DNA of 64,000 nucleotides from Sediminibacillus terrae (GCF_009602435.1 NZ_VZDQ01000021.1:310001-374000), one strand, 5' to 3'; numbered from the stretch's first letter, positions 1-9,013 are shown. Program-made: numbers and translations. The notes: a model not told the origin generated them from the letters alone.

Positions 1-386
1 AAGCAGACTCTCCTTATCGTCCTGTTATCTTAGGATTGGATATGGAAAGGGATGTTCTTTATCAACGGATTAACACGCGAGTTGATGAAATGGTTGAATC
101 AGGGCTTGTGGAGGAAGTGAAGCATTTATACAATCAGGGCTTTTCAAACAGCCAGTCGATGAAAGCAATTGGATATAAAGAAATAATCCCATATCTAAAT
201 GGGGAAATGACCTTGGATGAAGCTGTCGGTTTGCTAAAACGGAATTCTCGAAGGTTTGCCAAGCGACAGTTGACATGGTTTAAGAACAAGATGGATATTC
301 ATTGGTACACGATTGATCCAGGGAAAAAGGAGGAACAATTTGAAATAATTTTATCTGAGTTAGCAGGAATGCTGCAGAAAAAATAG
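1..386 (+). CDS. miaA: tRNA dimethylallyltransferase MiaA, C-terminal part
   Basis: Open at the left edge: the reading frame runs in from base 3 without a start, so only about the last 128 residues are present. MiaA transfers the dimethylallyl group to A37 of tRNAs that read UNN codons. The visible part has the usual C-terminal landmarks: the run GLDMERDVLYQRINTRVDEM, then MKAIGYKEIIPYL, then the basic RRFAKRQLTWFKNK segment. hfq follows 36 bp downstream, the normal Bacillus and proteobacterial order. Identification is firm; the P-loop half lies outside the window. Confidence 0.96.
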   Translation, partial: ADSPYRPVILGLDMERDVLYQRINTRVDEMVESGLVEEVKHLYNQGFSNSQSMKAIGYKEIIPYLNGEMTLDEAVGLLKRNSRRFAKRQLTWFKNKMDIHWYTIDPGKKEEQFEIILSELAGMLQKK

Positions 387-422
387 AATTACATAGTACA
401 GATAAAAAGAGGAGGAAATTTT

Positions 423-647
423 ATGTCTCAATCGGTAAATATTCAAGATCAATATTTAAACCAACTCCGTAAAGAACGGATTCAAGTCACCGTTTTTTTA
501 TTAAATGGTTTTCAGTTGAGAGGGACCGTGAAGGCTTTTGATAACTTTACCGTTTTATTTGATACGGACGGTAAACAACAATTGATTTTCAAGCATGCCA
601 TTTCGACTTTCGCACCGGTGAAAAACGTAGCTTTGGATAAAGAGTGA
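423..647 (+). CDS. hfq: RNA chaperone Hfq
   Basis: A 74-residue Sm-like protein, the usual Hfq length in Bacillaceae. The Sm1 motif covers about residues 22-50 ([15 protein letters not shown] and onward) and the Sm2 motif is IFKHAIST around residues 55-62, with the KHA core that binds uridine-rich RNA on the proximal face. The family forms hexamer rings that bind small RNAs and mRNAs. The start is a clear ATG with AGAGGAGG about 8 bases upstream. It lies directly after miaA and is followed by a strong terminator, so it is probably cotranscribed with miaA. Confidence 0.97.
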   Translation: MSQSVNIQDQYLNQLRKERIQVTVFLLNGFQLRGTVKAFDNFTVLFDTDGKQQLIFKHAISTFAPVKNVALDKE

Positions 648-700
648 TGCCATCTGGGCACTCAATCCGGTGACGGAGTGATATTGTTTCAAACAGGGCA

Positions 701-727
701 GGGTGTTCATACTGAACACCCTTTTTT
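701..727 (+). terminator. terminator after hfq
   Basis: GGGTGTTC, a short AT-rich loop, GAACACCC, then CTTTTTT. This perfect 8-bp stem with a U-tract ends the miaA-hfq unit. Confidence 0.9.
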
Positions 728-815
728 ATGAAATCAGAAAATGCCCGGGGTCCATAGGCGAATGTCACACTCCTTGTTCTTTTCACGTATAATATCGTGA
801 ATAAGGGGTGGTAAT

Positions 816-1730
816 GTGGAATCTCAAGTATCATTAAAACGAAATGGCCAAATAAATATTATTTTAAATGAAAGAGAAAAACTCTCTACCTCCAAAGCAC
901 TGAGTGAACAAAAAGGATATGACCCTTTTGCCGACATCGACAATCGTTTCTCCTCTTTTGTAGGTTTAGAAAAATTGAAGGATACCATGAAAGAAATTTA
1001 TGCATCGATCACCATTAATCAAAAAAGAGAAAAAGCTGGATTGAAAGCGGAAAAACAGGTTCTGCACATGCTTTTCAAGGGGAATCCTGGAACAGGAAAG
1101 ACCACTGTGGCAAGGCAACTAGCCAGAACATTGTTTGAAATGAACATTTTGTCAAAAGGTCACTTTATCGAGGCAGAGAGAGCCGATCTGGTCGGAGAGT
1201 ATATCGGCCATACTGCCCAAAAAACCAGAGATTTGATCGAAAAGGCTAAAGGCGGTATTTTGTTTATTGATGAAGCCTATTCACTCGGGCGCGGTGGTGA
1301 CAAAGATTTTGGCAAAGAAGCGATCGATACATTGGTTAAGCACATGGAAGACAGCCATAACGAATTTATTTTGATATTGGCTGGTTACCCAAATGAGATG
1401 GAATATTTCCTGTCGCTAAACCCCGGTCTGGTATCCCGGTTTCCCATCGTCCTGGAGTTCGAGGATTATTCAGTTGTACAATTGCTTGAAATTGCAAAGC
1501 AGATGGCTGCTGAAAGGGAATATCAATTCACAAAGGAAGCAGAATGGAAGCTTCAGGATTATTTAATCAAGCAAAAGCAAAACAACAATCATGATTTCTC
1601 AAATGCCCGCTTTGTCCGGAATCTATTGGAAAAATCGATACGAAAACATGCTGTCCGGTTGATGAGAAAACAAAACTTTTCGACAAAAGATCTGACTACC
1701 ATCACCAAAAGCGATCTCTGTTTGGATTAG
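816..1730 (+). CDS. spoVK: stage V sporulation protein K (AAA+ ATPase)
   Basis: A 304-residue single-domain AAA+ protein of the CbxX/CfqX type. It has Walker A GNPGTGKTT at about residues 89-97, Walker B ILFIDEAY at 148-155, and the sensor region with NARFVRN near the C terminus. In B. subtilis SpoVK is needed for spore maturation in the mother cell. The start is GTG at 816 with AAGGGGTGG upstream; an ATG overlapping it by one base is in another frame and closes quickly. The upstream stretch TCACGTATAATA (about 786-797) resembles a mother-cell sigma -10, but this is weak. A tandem two-domain relative lies at 21640-23937. Confidence 0.93.
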   Translation: MESQVSLKRNGQINIILNEREKLSTSKALSEQKGYDPFADIDNRFSSFVGLEKLKDTMKEIYASITINQKREKAGLKAEKQVLHMLFKGNPGTGKTTVARQLARTLFEMNILSKGHFIEAERADLVGEYIGHTAQKTRDLIEKAKGGILFIDEAYSLGRGGDKDFGKEAIDTLVKHMEDSHNEFILILAGYPNEMEYFLSLNPGLVSRFPIVLEFEDYSVVQLLEIAKQMAAEREYQFTKEAEWKLQDYLIKQKQNNNHDFSNARFVRNLLEKSIRKHAVRLMRKQNFSTKDLTTITKSDLCLD

Positions 1731-1737
1731 ATAAAAA

Positions 1738-1773
1738 AACTAGAACCTTGCTATGCGAGGTTCTAGTTTTTAT
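1738..1773 (+). terminator. terminator after spoVK
   Basis: AACTAGAACCT, a 9-base loop, and AGGTTCTAGTT form a perfect 11-bp stem followed by TTTTA. Confidence 0.92.
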
Positions 1774-1827
1774 TTGCTGTATATATTTGTTATGATGAAA
1801 GCAGTATCAGAGAAAGAGGTTGAGCAG

Positions 1828-3075
1828 ATGCAGGAAAAAGTGCTAATCATAGCTGTACGACAACCAAGACAAGAAGAGGAACGTTTTCAATCTTCACTGA
1901 GTGAATTACAGTCTCTCACCGAAACAGCGCAGGGGAACGTCTTGAAAATCGTTACGCAAAATCGTGAAAAAATACATCCTGCCCTTTATATGGGGGAAGG
2001 AAAGGTAGAGGAACTCACTGAATTTGTGGAAGAATTGGAAATAGATTTGGTGATATCCAACGACGAGCTTTCTCCAAGCCAGGCAAAAAATTTAGGTGAG
2101 CGGCTTGGTGTTCGAATTATAGATAGAAGTCAATTGATACTTGATATCTTTGCGCAACGGGCAAATACAAAAGAAGGTAAACTGCAGGTTGAATTAGCGC
2201 AGTTGGAATACATGCTGCCGCGGCTCTACGGACAGGGGAAGTCATTATCCAGACTGGCAGGCGGCATCGGGACTCGCGGGCCGGGTGAAACCAAGTTAGA
2301 ATCTGACCGGAGGCATATCAGACGAAGAATAGACGAAATCAAAGCCAGACTGCAAGCGGTTGTTAATCAACGTGCGCAATACAGGAGCCGGAGAAAAGAA
2401 AACAAAGCTTTCCAGATAGCGATTGTCGGTTATACGAATGCAGGAAAGTCGACTTTTTTTAACCGGATAACCAAAAGTGAATCGTTGGAAGAAAATCAAT
2501 TATTTGCAACCCTGGATCCGATGACACGGCAAATTCAGCTCCCATCCGGATTTGCTGCTTTGATTACGGATACGGTAGGATTCATTCAAGATTTGCCGAC
2601 AACACTTATTGCTGCTTTCCGCTCTACACTCGAAGAAGTCACGGAAGCCGATTTCATTCTCCACATGGTAGATGCTTCCCATCCGGATTTGGAAAATCAT
2701 CAGAAAACAGTAAATACATTATTGGAGGATTTAGGTGCGGAAAATCTACCTATGCTAACTGTCTACAATAAAAAAGACATTCTGCAAGAGGACTTTATTC
2801 CTTCCGTTCATCCCTCCATGACGATAAGCGCCCACGATCCTATCGATTTAAAGCGGGTGTTGCATGAAGTAGAACAGATATTAATCGGTGAATGGGAAGC
2901 ATATCAGACATTTCTCACGCCAGATGAAGGAACGTTACTTGAAACGTTGAGAAGAAGGACTATTGTCACTGATCGTTATTTTGATGAAGCGAAAGAAGGT
3001 TATCGGGTAAGCGGTTATATTAGTCCGGACCATCCTTTAAAATACAAGGTGAAGGAGCAGCACGAGACAGAATGA
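1828..3075 (+). CDS. hflX: ribosome-associated GTPase HflX
   Basis: A 415-residue GTPase (B. subtilis YnbA). The N-terminal HflX domain ends in the glycine-rich signature GGIGTRGPGETKLE near residues 145-158. The G domain has G1 GYTNAGKS at 201-208, G3 DTVGF at about 248 and G4 NKKD near 316. HflX splits stalled or stress-inactivated ribosomes. An in-frame ATG at 1753 lies inside the spoVK terminator and would add an atypical extension; the ATG at 1828 has AGAGGT 7 bases upstream and matches family starts, so it was chosen. The stop overlaps the next gene by 4 bp, implying translational coupling. Confidence 0.95.
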   Translation: MQEKVLIIAVRQPRQEEERFQSSLSELQSLTETAQGNVLKIVTQNREKIHPALYMGEGKVEELTEFVEELEIDLVISNDELSPSQAKNLGERLGVRIIDRSQLILDIFAQRANTKEGKLQVELAQLEYMLPRLYGQGKSLSRLAGGIGTRGPGETKLESDRRHIRRRIDEIKARLQAVVNQRAQYRSRRKENKAFQIAIVGYTNAGKSTFFNRITKSESLEENQLFATLDPMTRQIQLPSGFAALITDTVGFIQDLPTTLIAAFRSTLEEVTEADFILHMVDASHPDLENHQKTVNTLLEDLGAENLPMLTVYNKKDILQEDFIPSVHPSMTISAHDPIDLKRVLHEVEQILIGEWEAYQTFLTPDEGTLLETLRRRTIVTDRYFDEAKEGYRVSGYISPDHPLKYKVKEQHETE

Positions 3076-4316
3076 TTGAATCAACCATCAAAGAAGCAGA
3101 ACAGGATATCCAGAAACAAATTCAAACAGCGAACAACATTTCGGAAACCAATCAACGTAATGTTTTGAAGGCATTTCAAAAACACCGAGTAAGTGACAGT
3201 CATTTCAATCCTACAACCGGGTATGGTTACGATGACAACGGACGGGAAGTCCTTGAGGCTGTTTATGCAGAGGTGTTTGGGGGAGAGGACGCTTTGGTGC
3301 GTCCTCAACTCGTGTCGGGAACTCACGCGATTACCACCTCCCTATTCGGACTGCTGCGCCCGGGGGATGAGTTGCTTTACATGACCGGAAAGCCCTATGA
3401 CACTTTGGAAGAGGTAATTGGCAGCCGCGGTGAAAACAATGGCAGTCTTAAGAACTTCGGTATCGACTATTGTGCGGTGGATTTAAAGGAAAATGGAACC
3501 ATTGACTGGGATAACGTAAAAAAGTCAATTAAAAGAAATACAAAAGTGATAGCCATTCAGCGATCGAAGGGGTATCATGAGCGCCCGTCATTTTCAATCG
3601 ACGAGATAAAAGAAATGATTCAATATATTAAACACTTGGACAAGGACCTGCAAATATTCGTAGATAACTGTTACGGAGAATTTGTTGAAACGAAAGAACC
3701 GCTGCACGTGGGAGCGGATTTGATCGCCGGTTCACTGATCAAGAATCCCGGAGGCGGAATCGTCCGCGCCGGGGGATACATTGCCGGAAAAAAACATTTG
3801 GTAGAACAATGTGCCAACAGGTTGACCGCACCTGGTCTGGGAAAAGAAACCGGGGCGAGTCTTGGCATGTTGCAGGAAATGTTTCAGGGATTGTTTCTGG
3901 CGCCTCATGTAGTTGGGGAAGCGGTGAAGGGCGCGATTTTCACTTCTCGCTTCTTAGAAAAAAGTGGTTTTCATACGACACCGGACTATCGAGCCTCCAG
4001 AACCGACTTGATCCAATCAGTGAATTTTGATACTCCGGAACAAATGATTGCTTTTTGCCAGGCAATCCAACAAGCCTCTCCCGTCAATTCTTTTGTGACA
4101 CCGTACCCTTCTGCAATGCCCGGGTATGATAGTGAAGTGATCATGGCTGCCGGGACATTTATCCAGGGGGCAAGTCTTGAACTCACTGCAGACGGGCCGA
4201 TCCGCCCGCCTTATACTGCTTATGTCCAAGGCGGATTGACATACGCCCATGTGAAAATAGCAGTGACAGAAGCGGTAAAAACGTTACAACAAAAAGGGTT
4301 CTTAAAGCGATATTGA
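3072..4316 (+). CDS. ynbB: PLP-dependent methionine gamma-lyase family protein YnbB
   Basis: A 414-residue fold-type I PLP enzyme of the family often annotated as aluminium resistance protein. The probable PLP lysine is K224 in GSLIKNPGGG, with the cofactor-contacting VDNCYGEF just before it. Cys/Met-metabolism lyase activity is suggested by homology only; the true substrate is not established. The ATG overlaps the hflX stop (ATGA), so the two genes form one operon, as in B. subtilis. A hairpin terminator follows at once. Confidence 0.9.
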   Translation: MIESTIKEAEQDIQKQIQTANNISETNQRNVLKAFQKHRVSDSHFNPTTGYGYDDNGREVLEAVYAEVFGGEDALVRPQLVSGTHAITTSLFGLLRPGDELLYMTGKPYDTLEEVIGSRGENNGSLKNFGIDYCAVDLKENGTIDWDNVKKSIKRNTKVIAIQRSKGYHERPSFSIDEIKEMIQYIKHLDKDLQIFVDNCYGEFVETKEPLHVGADLIAGSLIKNPGGGIVRAGGYIAGKKHLVEQCANRLTAPGLGKETGASLGMLQEMFQGLFLAPHVVGEAVKGAIFTSRFLEKSGFHTTPDYRASRTDLIQSVNFDTPEQMIAFCQAIQQASPVNSFVTPYPSAMPGYDSEVIMAAGTFIQGASLELTADGPIRPPYTAYVQGGLTYAHVKIAVTEAVKTLQQKGFLKRY

Positions 4317-4322
4317 TAATAG

Positions 4323-4357
4323 AATCAGCTGTTGATGTTCAATGGCTGATTTTTTTA
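4323..4357 (+). terminator. terminator after ynbB
   Basis: AATCAGC and GCTGATT pair across a 15-base loop, followed by TTTTTTA. Confidence 0.85.
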
Positions 4358-4708
4358 TGGCCACATTTAAGAAGCACACGCAACCTGGCAAATCAAGATG
4401 TCTCTGCGTGATTTATGGTCTGTCGGTGTTGCTGAAAACTTCATATTGAAAGTAGAAAGAGTCCCTGTCACGAGGTGCTATTCCCTCACTCTTTATTACC
4501 CTAAAGCTGCGGCATCAAAAGTAATAAGAGATAGATAGGAATTATTTAGAGGCATTGGGGATTTTAAAAGAGTGGATGTTTGGAATGGAGGGGAAAGAGG
4601 CAGCAGGCGGTTAAAAGGCAGATTCAAAAAACATCGCCTTCCCGAACAGCCCGTCTTATTGGTTTGTTTATAAAAGAAAGAAAATTCAAGGAATTTTTTA
4701 TTTTTTGA
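4358..4708. other. gene-free stretch before glnR
   Basis: About 350 bases without a convincing reading frame. The only structure noticed is an imperfect stem near 4491-4532 (CTCTTTATTAC against GTAATAAGAG, one bulged T). It has no U-tract and its role is unknown. Confidence 0.5.
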
Positions 4709-4757
4709 TGTAAAGAAAGCTTACACGCCTTGACAATTATTATTCCAATTGTATAAT
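4709..4757 (+). promoter_or_regulatory. GlnR/TnrA operator and sigma-A promoter of glnRA
   Basis: TGTAAAGAAAGCTTACA at 4709-4725 matches TGTnA-N7-TnACA exactly. Five bases later TTGACA (4730-4735) and TATAAT (4752-4757) form a sigma-A promoter with a 16-bp spacer. A weaker second half-match, TGACAATTATTATTCCA at 4731-4747, overlaps the -35. This matches the known logic of glnRA, with GlnR repressing its own operon under nitrogen excess. Confidence 0.92.
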
Positions 4758-4794
4758 AGAACTATGGAAAAATAACAGGGAAAGGGGTTATACC

Positions 4795-5190
4795 ATGAGC
4801 GATCTGGATAGACGTTCCATGCCGTTATTTTCCATAGGTATCGTTAAGTCACTGACCGATTTGACAGCAAGACAAATCCGTTATTATGAAGAACATAATC
4901 TGGTTCATCCGGCCAGGACAAACGGAAACCAACGTTTGTTTTCATTCAATGATGTCGATCGACTGCTCGAAATCAAAGAATTGATTGAAAAGGGGATAAA
5001 CCTGGCAGGAATCAAACAAGTACTTAACATAAAAGACCTCCCAACGACAAAACAGTTGAAGGAAAATGAAAAAGCCCCGGAACTGTCTGAGAAAGAATTG
5101 CGGAAAATGCTGCAAAAAGAGCTTCACAGTACCGGCCGCATGGGAAAAACATCGTTGCGCCAGGGAGAATTATCACGATTCTTCCATTAA
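4795..5190 (+). CDS. glnR: nitrogen-responsive repressor GlnR
   Basis: A 131-residue MerR-family regulator. The winged helix-turn-helix covers about residues 12-75, with the typical RQIRYYEEHNLVHPARTNGN followed by the dimerisation helix IKELIEKGINLAGIKQVL. The charged C-terminal tail is the part that, in the family, senses feedback-inhibited glutamine synthetase. The start is ATG with GGAAAGGGG upstream. glnA begins 22 bp after the stop, and the operator described at 4709-4725 controls both genes. Confidence 0.96.
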   Translation: MSDLDRRSMPLFSIGIVKSLTDLTARQIRYYEEHNLVHPARTNGNQRLFSFNDVDRLLEIKELIEKGINLAGIKQVLNIKDLPTTKQLKENEKAPELSEKELRKMLQKELHSTGRMGKTSLRQGELSRFFH

Positions 5191-5212
5191 ATATATAGGA
5201 GGAGAGGAATAA

Positions 5213-6550
5213 ATGGCTGCTAAATTTACGAAAGAAGAGATAATGCAAAAAATCAAGGAGGAAAACGTACGGTTCATTCGTTTGCAGTTTACCGACATGC
5301 TTGGAACGATTAAGAACGTTGAAATCCCTTTGAGCCAGTTAGAAAAAGCATTTGACAATGAAATGATGTTCGATGGCTCTTCTATCGAAGGGTTTGTTCG
5401 CATAGAGGAATCCGACATGAAACTTTATCCGGACTTGGATACATTTGTTGTTTTCCCGTGGACTTCTGAAAAAGGAAAAGTCGCCCGTTTCATTTGTGAT
5501 ATTTACAATCCTGACGGAACGCCTTTTGAAGGCGACCCTCGTTACAACTTGAAGCGCAACTTGAAAAAGATGGAAGAGCTGGGCTTCTCCGCTTTCAATA
5601 TTGGTACAGAACCAGAATTTTTCCTTTTCAAATTGGATGAAAAAGGTGAACCATCGCTAGAATTGAATGATAAAGGCGGTTACTTCGACTTAGCACCTAC
5701 TGATTTGGGAGAGAACTGCCGTCGCGATATCGTGCTTGAATTGGAAGAGATGGGTTTTGAAATCGAAGCTTCCCACCATGAGGTGGCACCGGGACAGCAC
5801 GAAATTGACTTTAAATATTCCGATGCTTTAAAACACTGTGATGATATCCAAACGTTTAAATTGGTTGTCAAAACGATTGCCCGTAAACATGGTTTACACG
5901 CTACTTTCATGCCAAAACCGCTGTTCGGTGTGAACGGCTCCGGGATGCACTCCAATATGTCGTTGTTCAAAGATGGCAAAAATTCTTTCTACGATCCACA
6001 AGGAGAACTGGAACTTAGCGAAACGGCATATCAATTTATCGCAGGCATCATCAAGCATGCGACCAGCTTCACAGCTGTAACAAACCCGACAATCAACTCT
6101 TACAAACGTCTTGTTCCAGGATATGAGGCACCTTGCTATGTAGCTTGGTCTGGATTGAACAGAAGTCCGCTTATCCGAGTTCCTTCTTCAAGAGGACTGA
6201 GCACACGAGTTGAAGTTCGAAGTGTCGATCCGGCGGCAAACCCTTATTTGGCTATGTCCGTCATGCTTGCCGCAGGACTTGACGGTGTGGAGAACAAAAT
6301 GGAAGCACCAACAGCGGTCGACCGCAATATTTACGTCATGGATAAAGAAGAAAGGGAAGAAAACGGTGTGCAAGATTTACCGGCCACCCTTTACAATGCA
6401 GTTGAGCTAATGAAGAAAGACAAAATCATCGTAGAAGCGCTCGGAGAACATCTTTTCGAACACTTCGTCGAAGCAAAAGAAATCGAATGGGATATGTTCC
6501 GTACACAAGTACACCCTTGGGAACGCGAACAGTATCTGCAAACTTATTAA
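5213..6550 (+). CDS. glnA: glutamine synthetase, type I-alpha
   Basis: A 445-residue glutamine synthetase, the short GSI-alpha length without the insertion and adenylylation loop of GSI-beta. It makes glutamine from glutamate, ammonia and ATP. Visible family segments include [41 protein letters not shown] and NRSPLIRVP. In Bacillus the feedback-inhibited enzyme binds GlnR and TnrA, so it also acts as the nitrogen sensor; the glnR-glnA pairing here supports that. The ribosome site is AGGAGGAGAGG. A strong terminator closes the operon. Confidence 0.98.
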   Translation: MAAKFTKEEIMQKIKEENVRFIRLQFTDMLGTIKNVEIPLSQLEKAFDNEMMFDGSSIEGFVRIEESDMKLYPDLDTFVVFPWTSEKGKVARFICDIYNPDGTPFEGDPRYNLKRNLKKMEELGFSAFNIGTEPEFFLFKLDEKGEPSLELNDKGGYFDLAPTDLGENCRRDIVLELEEMGFEIEASHHEVAPGQHEIDFKYSDALKHCDDIQTFKLVVKTIARKHGLHATFMPKPLFGVNGSGMHSNMSLFKDGKNSFYDPQGELELSETAYQFIAGIIKHATSFTAVTNPTINSYKRLVPGYEAPCYVAWSGLNRSPLIRVPSSRGLSTRVEVRSVDPAANPYLAMSVMLAAGLDGVENKMEAPTAVDRNIYVMDKEEREENGVQDLPATLYNAVELMKKDKIIVEALGEHLFEHFVEAKEIEWDMFRTQVHPWEREQYLQTY

Positions 6551-6557
6551 TCTTACA

Positions 6558-6592
6558 GCCTTCCGGCACTTTTACGCCGGGAGGCTTTTCCT
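6558..6592 (+). terminator. terminator after glnA
   Basis: GCCTTCCGGC, an 8-base loop and GCCGGGAGGC (one T-G pair), followed by TTTTCCTTT. Confidence 0.92.
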
Positions 6593-6718
6593 TTAAAATT
6601 CCTACGCAAAAGGGCGGCCGGCAGCATTCTCCACATTGATTACCACGGTTTAATAGTTATTTCTTCGCACTTCTAAAAGGCCTGAAACGTCATATAAATA
6701 ATGATGGGGTGCTTCTAA

Positions 6719-6988
6719 TTGGAGAATGTATTAATGTTTGCTACTGTTTTATTTCCGATTGTATCTGCCTTGGTTGAATTGGTGAAAAAGACATTTGCGC
6801 TGCCTAAAAATATCATTCCAGCCATTAGCTTGGTGATCGGCATGATAATTGGAGGAATCGCATATCCTTTTACGGAAATGGATATCGTTCTGCGCCTTTG
6901 GGCGGGAGGGATAGCAGGACTGGCAGGAACAGGTCTGTTCGAGTTAGTCAAAACAAGAGACGGGAACACCAAACAAGACGCTCCCTGA
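6719..6988 (+). CDS. holin-like small membrane protein (Phage_holin_5/Hol44 type)
   Basis: An 89-residue protein with a first hydrophobic segment, the conserved stretch ALVELVKKTFALPKNIIPA, then two further hydrophobic segments (about residues 32-50 and 57-77) and a polar tail. This layout resembles superfamily V holins, which occur as lone chromosomal genes in Bacillaceae; no endolysin or other phage gene is nearby, so a lytic role is not implied. The start may be TTG at 6719 (GGGGTG 7 bases before) or ATG at 6734 (GGAG 9 bases before). The last codons and stop lie inside a long hairpin. Confidence 0.7.
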   Translation: MENVLMFATVLFPIVSALVELVKKTFALPKNIIPAISLVIGMIIGGIAYPFTEMDIVLRLWAGGIAGLAGTGLFELVKTRDGNTKQDAP

Positions 6989-7004
6989 GCGTCTTGTTTG
7001 GTGT
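6966..7004 (+). terminator. 17-bp hairpin containing the holin-like gene's stop codon
   Basis: A perfect 17-bp stem (6966-6982 against 6988-7004) with loop CCCTG. The TGA stop spans loop and stem. There is no U-tract afterwards, so it may stabilise the 3' end or terminate only partly. Confidence 0.6.
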
Positions 7005-7119
7005 CAAATATTTCGTTTTCAAAGATGACACAATCCAGCCATTGGGGGTTGAGGTCAGGTATTAAAGGGAAAAAACTTTGGACATTTTCTTGGAAATTTA
7101 ATAAAATCATAAAAGGGAG

Positions 7120-7311
7120 GTGTTATTTATCAAGTATGTAGGTTTTGTACTGATAGCCGCTTTGGTTTTGGCCGTCACAAAGAATTTTCAAGAAATATAT
7201 GATTTTTCATCCATATGGTTATTTGTTTTCAATGTTTTACTGTTGGGGTATTTCGCATTCTTGGTAGTATTTCCGCTTCCTGAAAACAAAAAGCGAAACA
7301 CTGCTAACTAA
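7120..7311 (+). CDS. small hydrophobic membrane protein, unknown
   Basis: Up to 63 residues forming two membrane segments (GFVLIAALVLAV and SIWLFVFNVLLLGYFAFLVVF) and a basic tail ENKKRN. No family was recognised. The start is odd: AAAGGGAGGT (7112-7121) is an excellent ribosome site, but the only standard start in frame is the GTG at 7120 that overlaps it; at the ideal distance the codon is ATC (7129). Either the protein starts at ATC or translation begins elsewhere. It sits convergent to lexA, separated by a long palindrome. Confidence 0.5.
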   Translation: MLFIKYVGFVLIAALVLAVTKNFQEIYDFSSIWLFVFNVLLLGYFAFLVVFPLPENKKRNTAN

Positions 7312-7347
7312 ATTTATGGATATCGGTAAAAACATATAGATGGTAGT

Positions 7348-7401
7348 TCAAGTAGACAGAAAAAACCAAATCCTAGGATTTGGTTTTTTCTGTCTACTTG
7401 A
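7348..7401. terminator. 54-bp perfect palindrome, bidirectional terminator
   Basis: Both arms of 27 bases are exactly complementary, centred on CCTAGG at 7372-7377. Each strand shows a stem ending in TTTTTTCTGTC, so it can end the small membrane gene on the plus strand and lexA on the minus strand. Confidence 0.88.
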
Positions 7402-7405
7402 TATT

Positions 7406-8029
7406 TTATTGGATATGTCGATATAAACCTACCACTTTCCCTAAAATTGATACATTATTGAGGATAATCGGTTCCATTGTTGCATTTTCGGGCTGGAGTC
7501 TGATATGGTCTTTTTCTTTGAAGAAACGTTTGACGGTAGCTTCTCCTTCTTCTGTCATGGCTACGACAATTTCCCCGTTTTGAGCAGTTTGTTGTTGTTT
7601 GACTATGACCATATCTCCATCCAATATACCAGCTTCCACCATGCTTTCACCTTCGATGATCAACACGAAAATATTTTCATCTGGATTGGCTATCGTGCCA
7701 GGGAGCGGCACATATTCTTCTATGTTTTCCACAGCTGTAATAGGTATACCTGCGGTGACCTTTCCGATAACCGGGGCGAAAGTCGCTTCACCGGCAGGAA
7801 TTTCAGGAGTCTCTTCTAAATTAAGCACTTCAATGGCACGGGGTTTCGTAGGATCTCTTCTGATAAATCCTTTCTTTTCCAGTCTCGATAAATGGCCGTG
7901 GACGGTTGAACTCGATGCTAGTCCTACAGCCTCTCCTATTTCCCTCACAGAAGGTGGATAACCTTTATCCAAAACCTGCTCTTTAATATATTCTAAAATT
8001 GCCTGCTGCCTTTTTGATAGTTTTGTCAT
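7406..8029 (-). CDS. lexA: SOS repressor LexA
   Basis: A 207-residue LexA. The N-terminal winged helix (about 1-65) has [20 protein letters not shown]. The autocleavage bond is A93-G94 (VTAGIPI). The catalytic dyad is S129 in EGESM and K167 in ATVKRFF. RecA-stimulated self-cleavage relieves repression of the SOS regulon. The start is ATG with GAGGTG upstream. It is divergent from the yneA-position operon, and LexA boxes lie between them, including one over its own -35, which indicates autoregulation. Confidence 0.97.
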   Translation of the reverse strand: MTKLSKRQQAILEYIKEQVLDKGYPPSVREIGEAVGLASSSTVHGHLSRLEKKGFIRRDPTKPRAIEVLNLEETPEIPAGEATFAPVIGKVTAGIPITAVENIEEYVPLPGTIANPDENIFVLIIEGESMVEAGILDGDMVIVKQQQTAQNGEIVVAMTEEGEATVKRFFKEKDHIRLQPENATMEPIILNNVSILGKVVGLYRHIQ

Positions 8030-8065
8030 TTGTGTAACACCTCGGACATAGTATTTATTGTGAAT

Positions 8066-8105
8066 ATTATATCATGGTTGACATGCAGATACAAACACTC
8101 GTTCG
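8066..8105 (-). promoter_or_regulatory. lexA promoter with overlapping SOS box
   Basis: On the minus strand, TTGTAT (8094-8089) and TATAAT (8071-8066) are spaced by 17 bp. CGAACGAGTGTTTG (complement of 8092-8105) fits the Bacillus LexA consensus CRAACRNRYGTTYG fully and covers the -35. Confidence 0.85.
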
Positions 8106-8114
8106 AAAAAAACA

Positions 8115-8169
8115 TTGACAAGAACCTATGTTCGTATATAATAGTAATATAAAAGCGAACATAAGTTCT
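8115..8169 (+). promoter_or_regulatory. SOS promoter of the yneA-position operon with two LexA boxes
   Basis: TTGACA (8115-8120) and TATAAT (8137-8142) have a 16-bp spacer. One LexA box, AGAACCTATGTTCG (8121-8134), fills the spacer. A second, CGAACATAAGTTCT (8156-8169), lies just past the expected transcription start. Both carry the GAAC-N4-GTTC core. Confidence 0.88.
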
Positions 8170-8191
8170 AATTATTTAGGAGGCGGACAAT

Positions 8192-8284
8192 ATGTTTCAA
8201 AAACTTTCGAAACTAGACCTTTTCTATTTAACTCTATTTATTTTCACTTTAGGATTAATGTATTATGCGATGGTCACCATCTGA
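8192..8284 (+). CDS. SOS-controlled 30-residue single-pass membrane peptide (yneA position)
   Basis: An ATG 7 bases after TAGGAGGCGG opens a 30-codon frame: a short polar head MFQKLSKLD followed by one membrane helix, FYLTLFIFTLGLMYYAMVTI. It is the first gene after the SOS promoter and precedes yneB, exactly where YneA, the SOS cell-division inhibitor, is found in B. subtilis. YneA has an N-terminal membrane helix plus an exported LysM domain; no LysM is present here or in the 39 bases before yneB. It may be a shortened YneA or an unrelated division inhibitor. Function is inferred from position and regulation only. Confidence 0.72.
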   Translation: MFQKLSKLDLFYLTLFIFTLGLMYYAMVTI

Positions 8285-8995
<711 letters not shown>

Positions 8996-9013
8996 CGATA
9001 AGATATGTACAAG

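Noticed and set aside
6719-6988. Prophage remnant suggested by the holin-like gene
   Set aside because: No lysin, integrase, tail gene, attachment site or base shift nearby; such lone holin-like genes are common in Bacillaceae.
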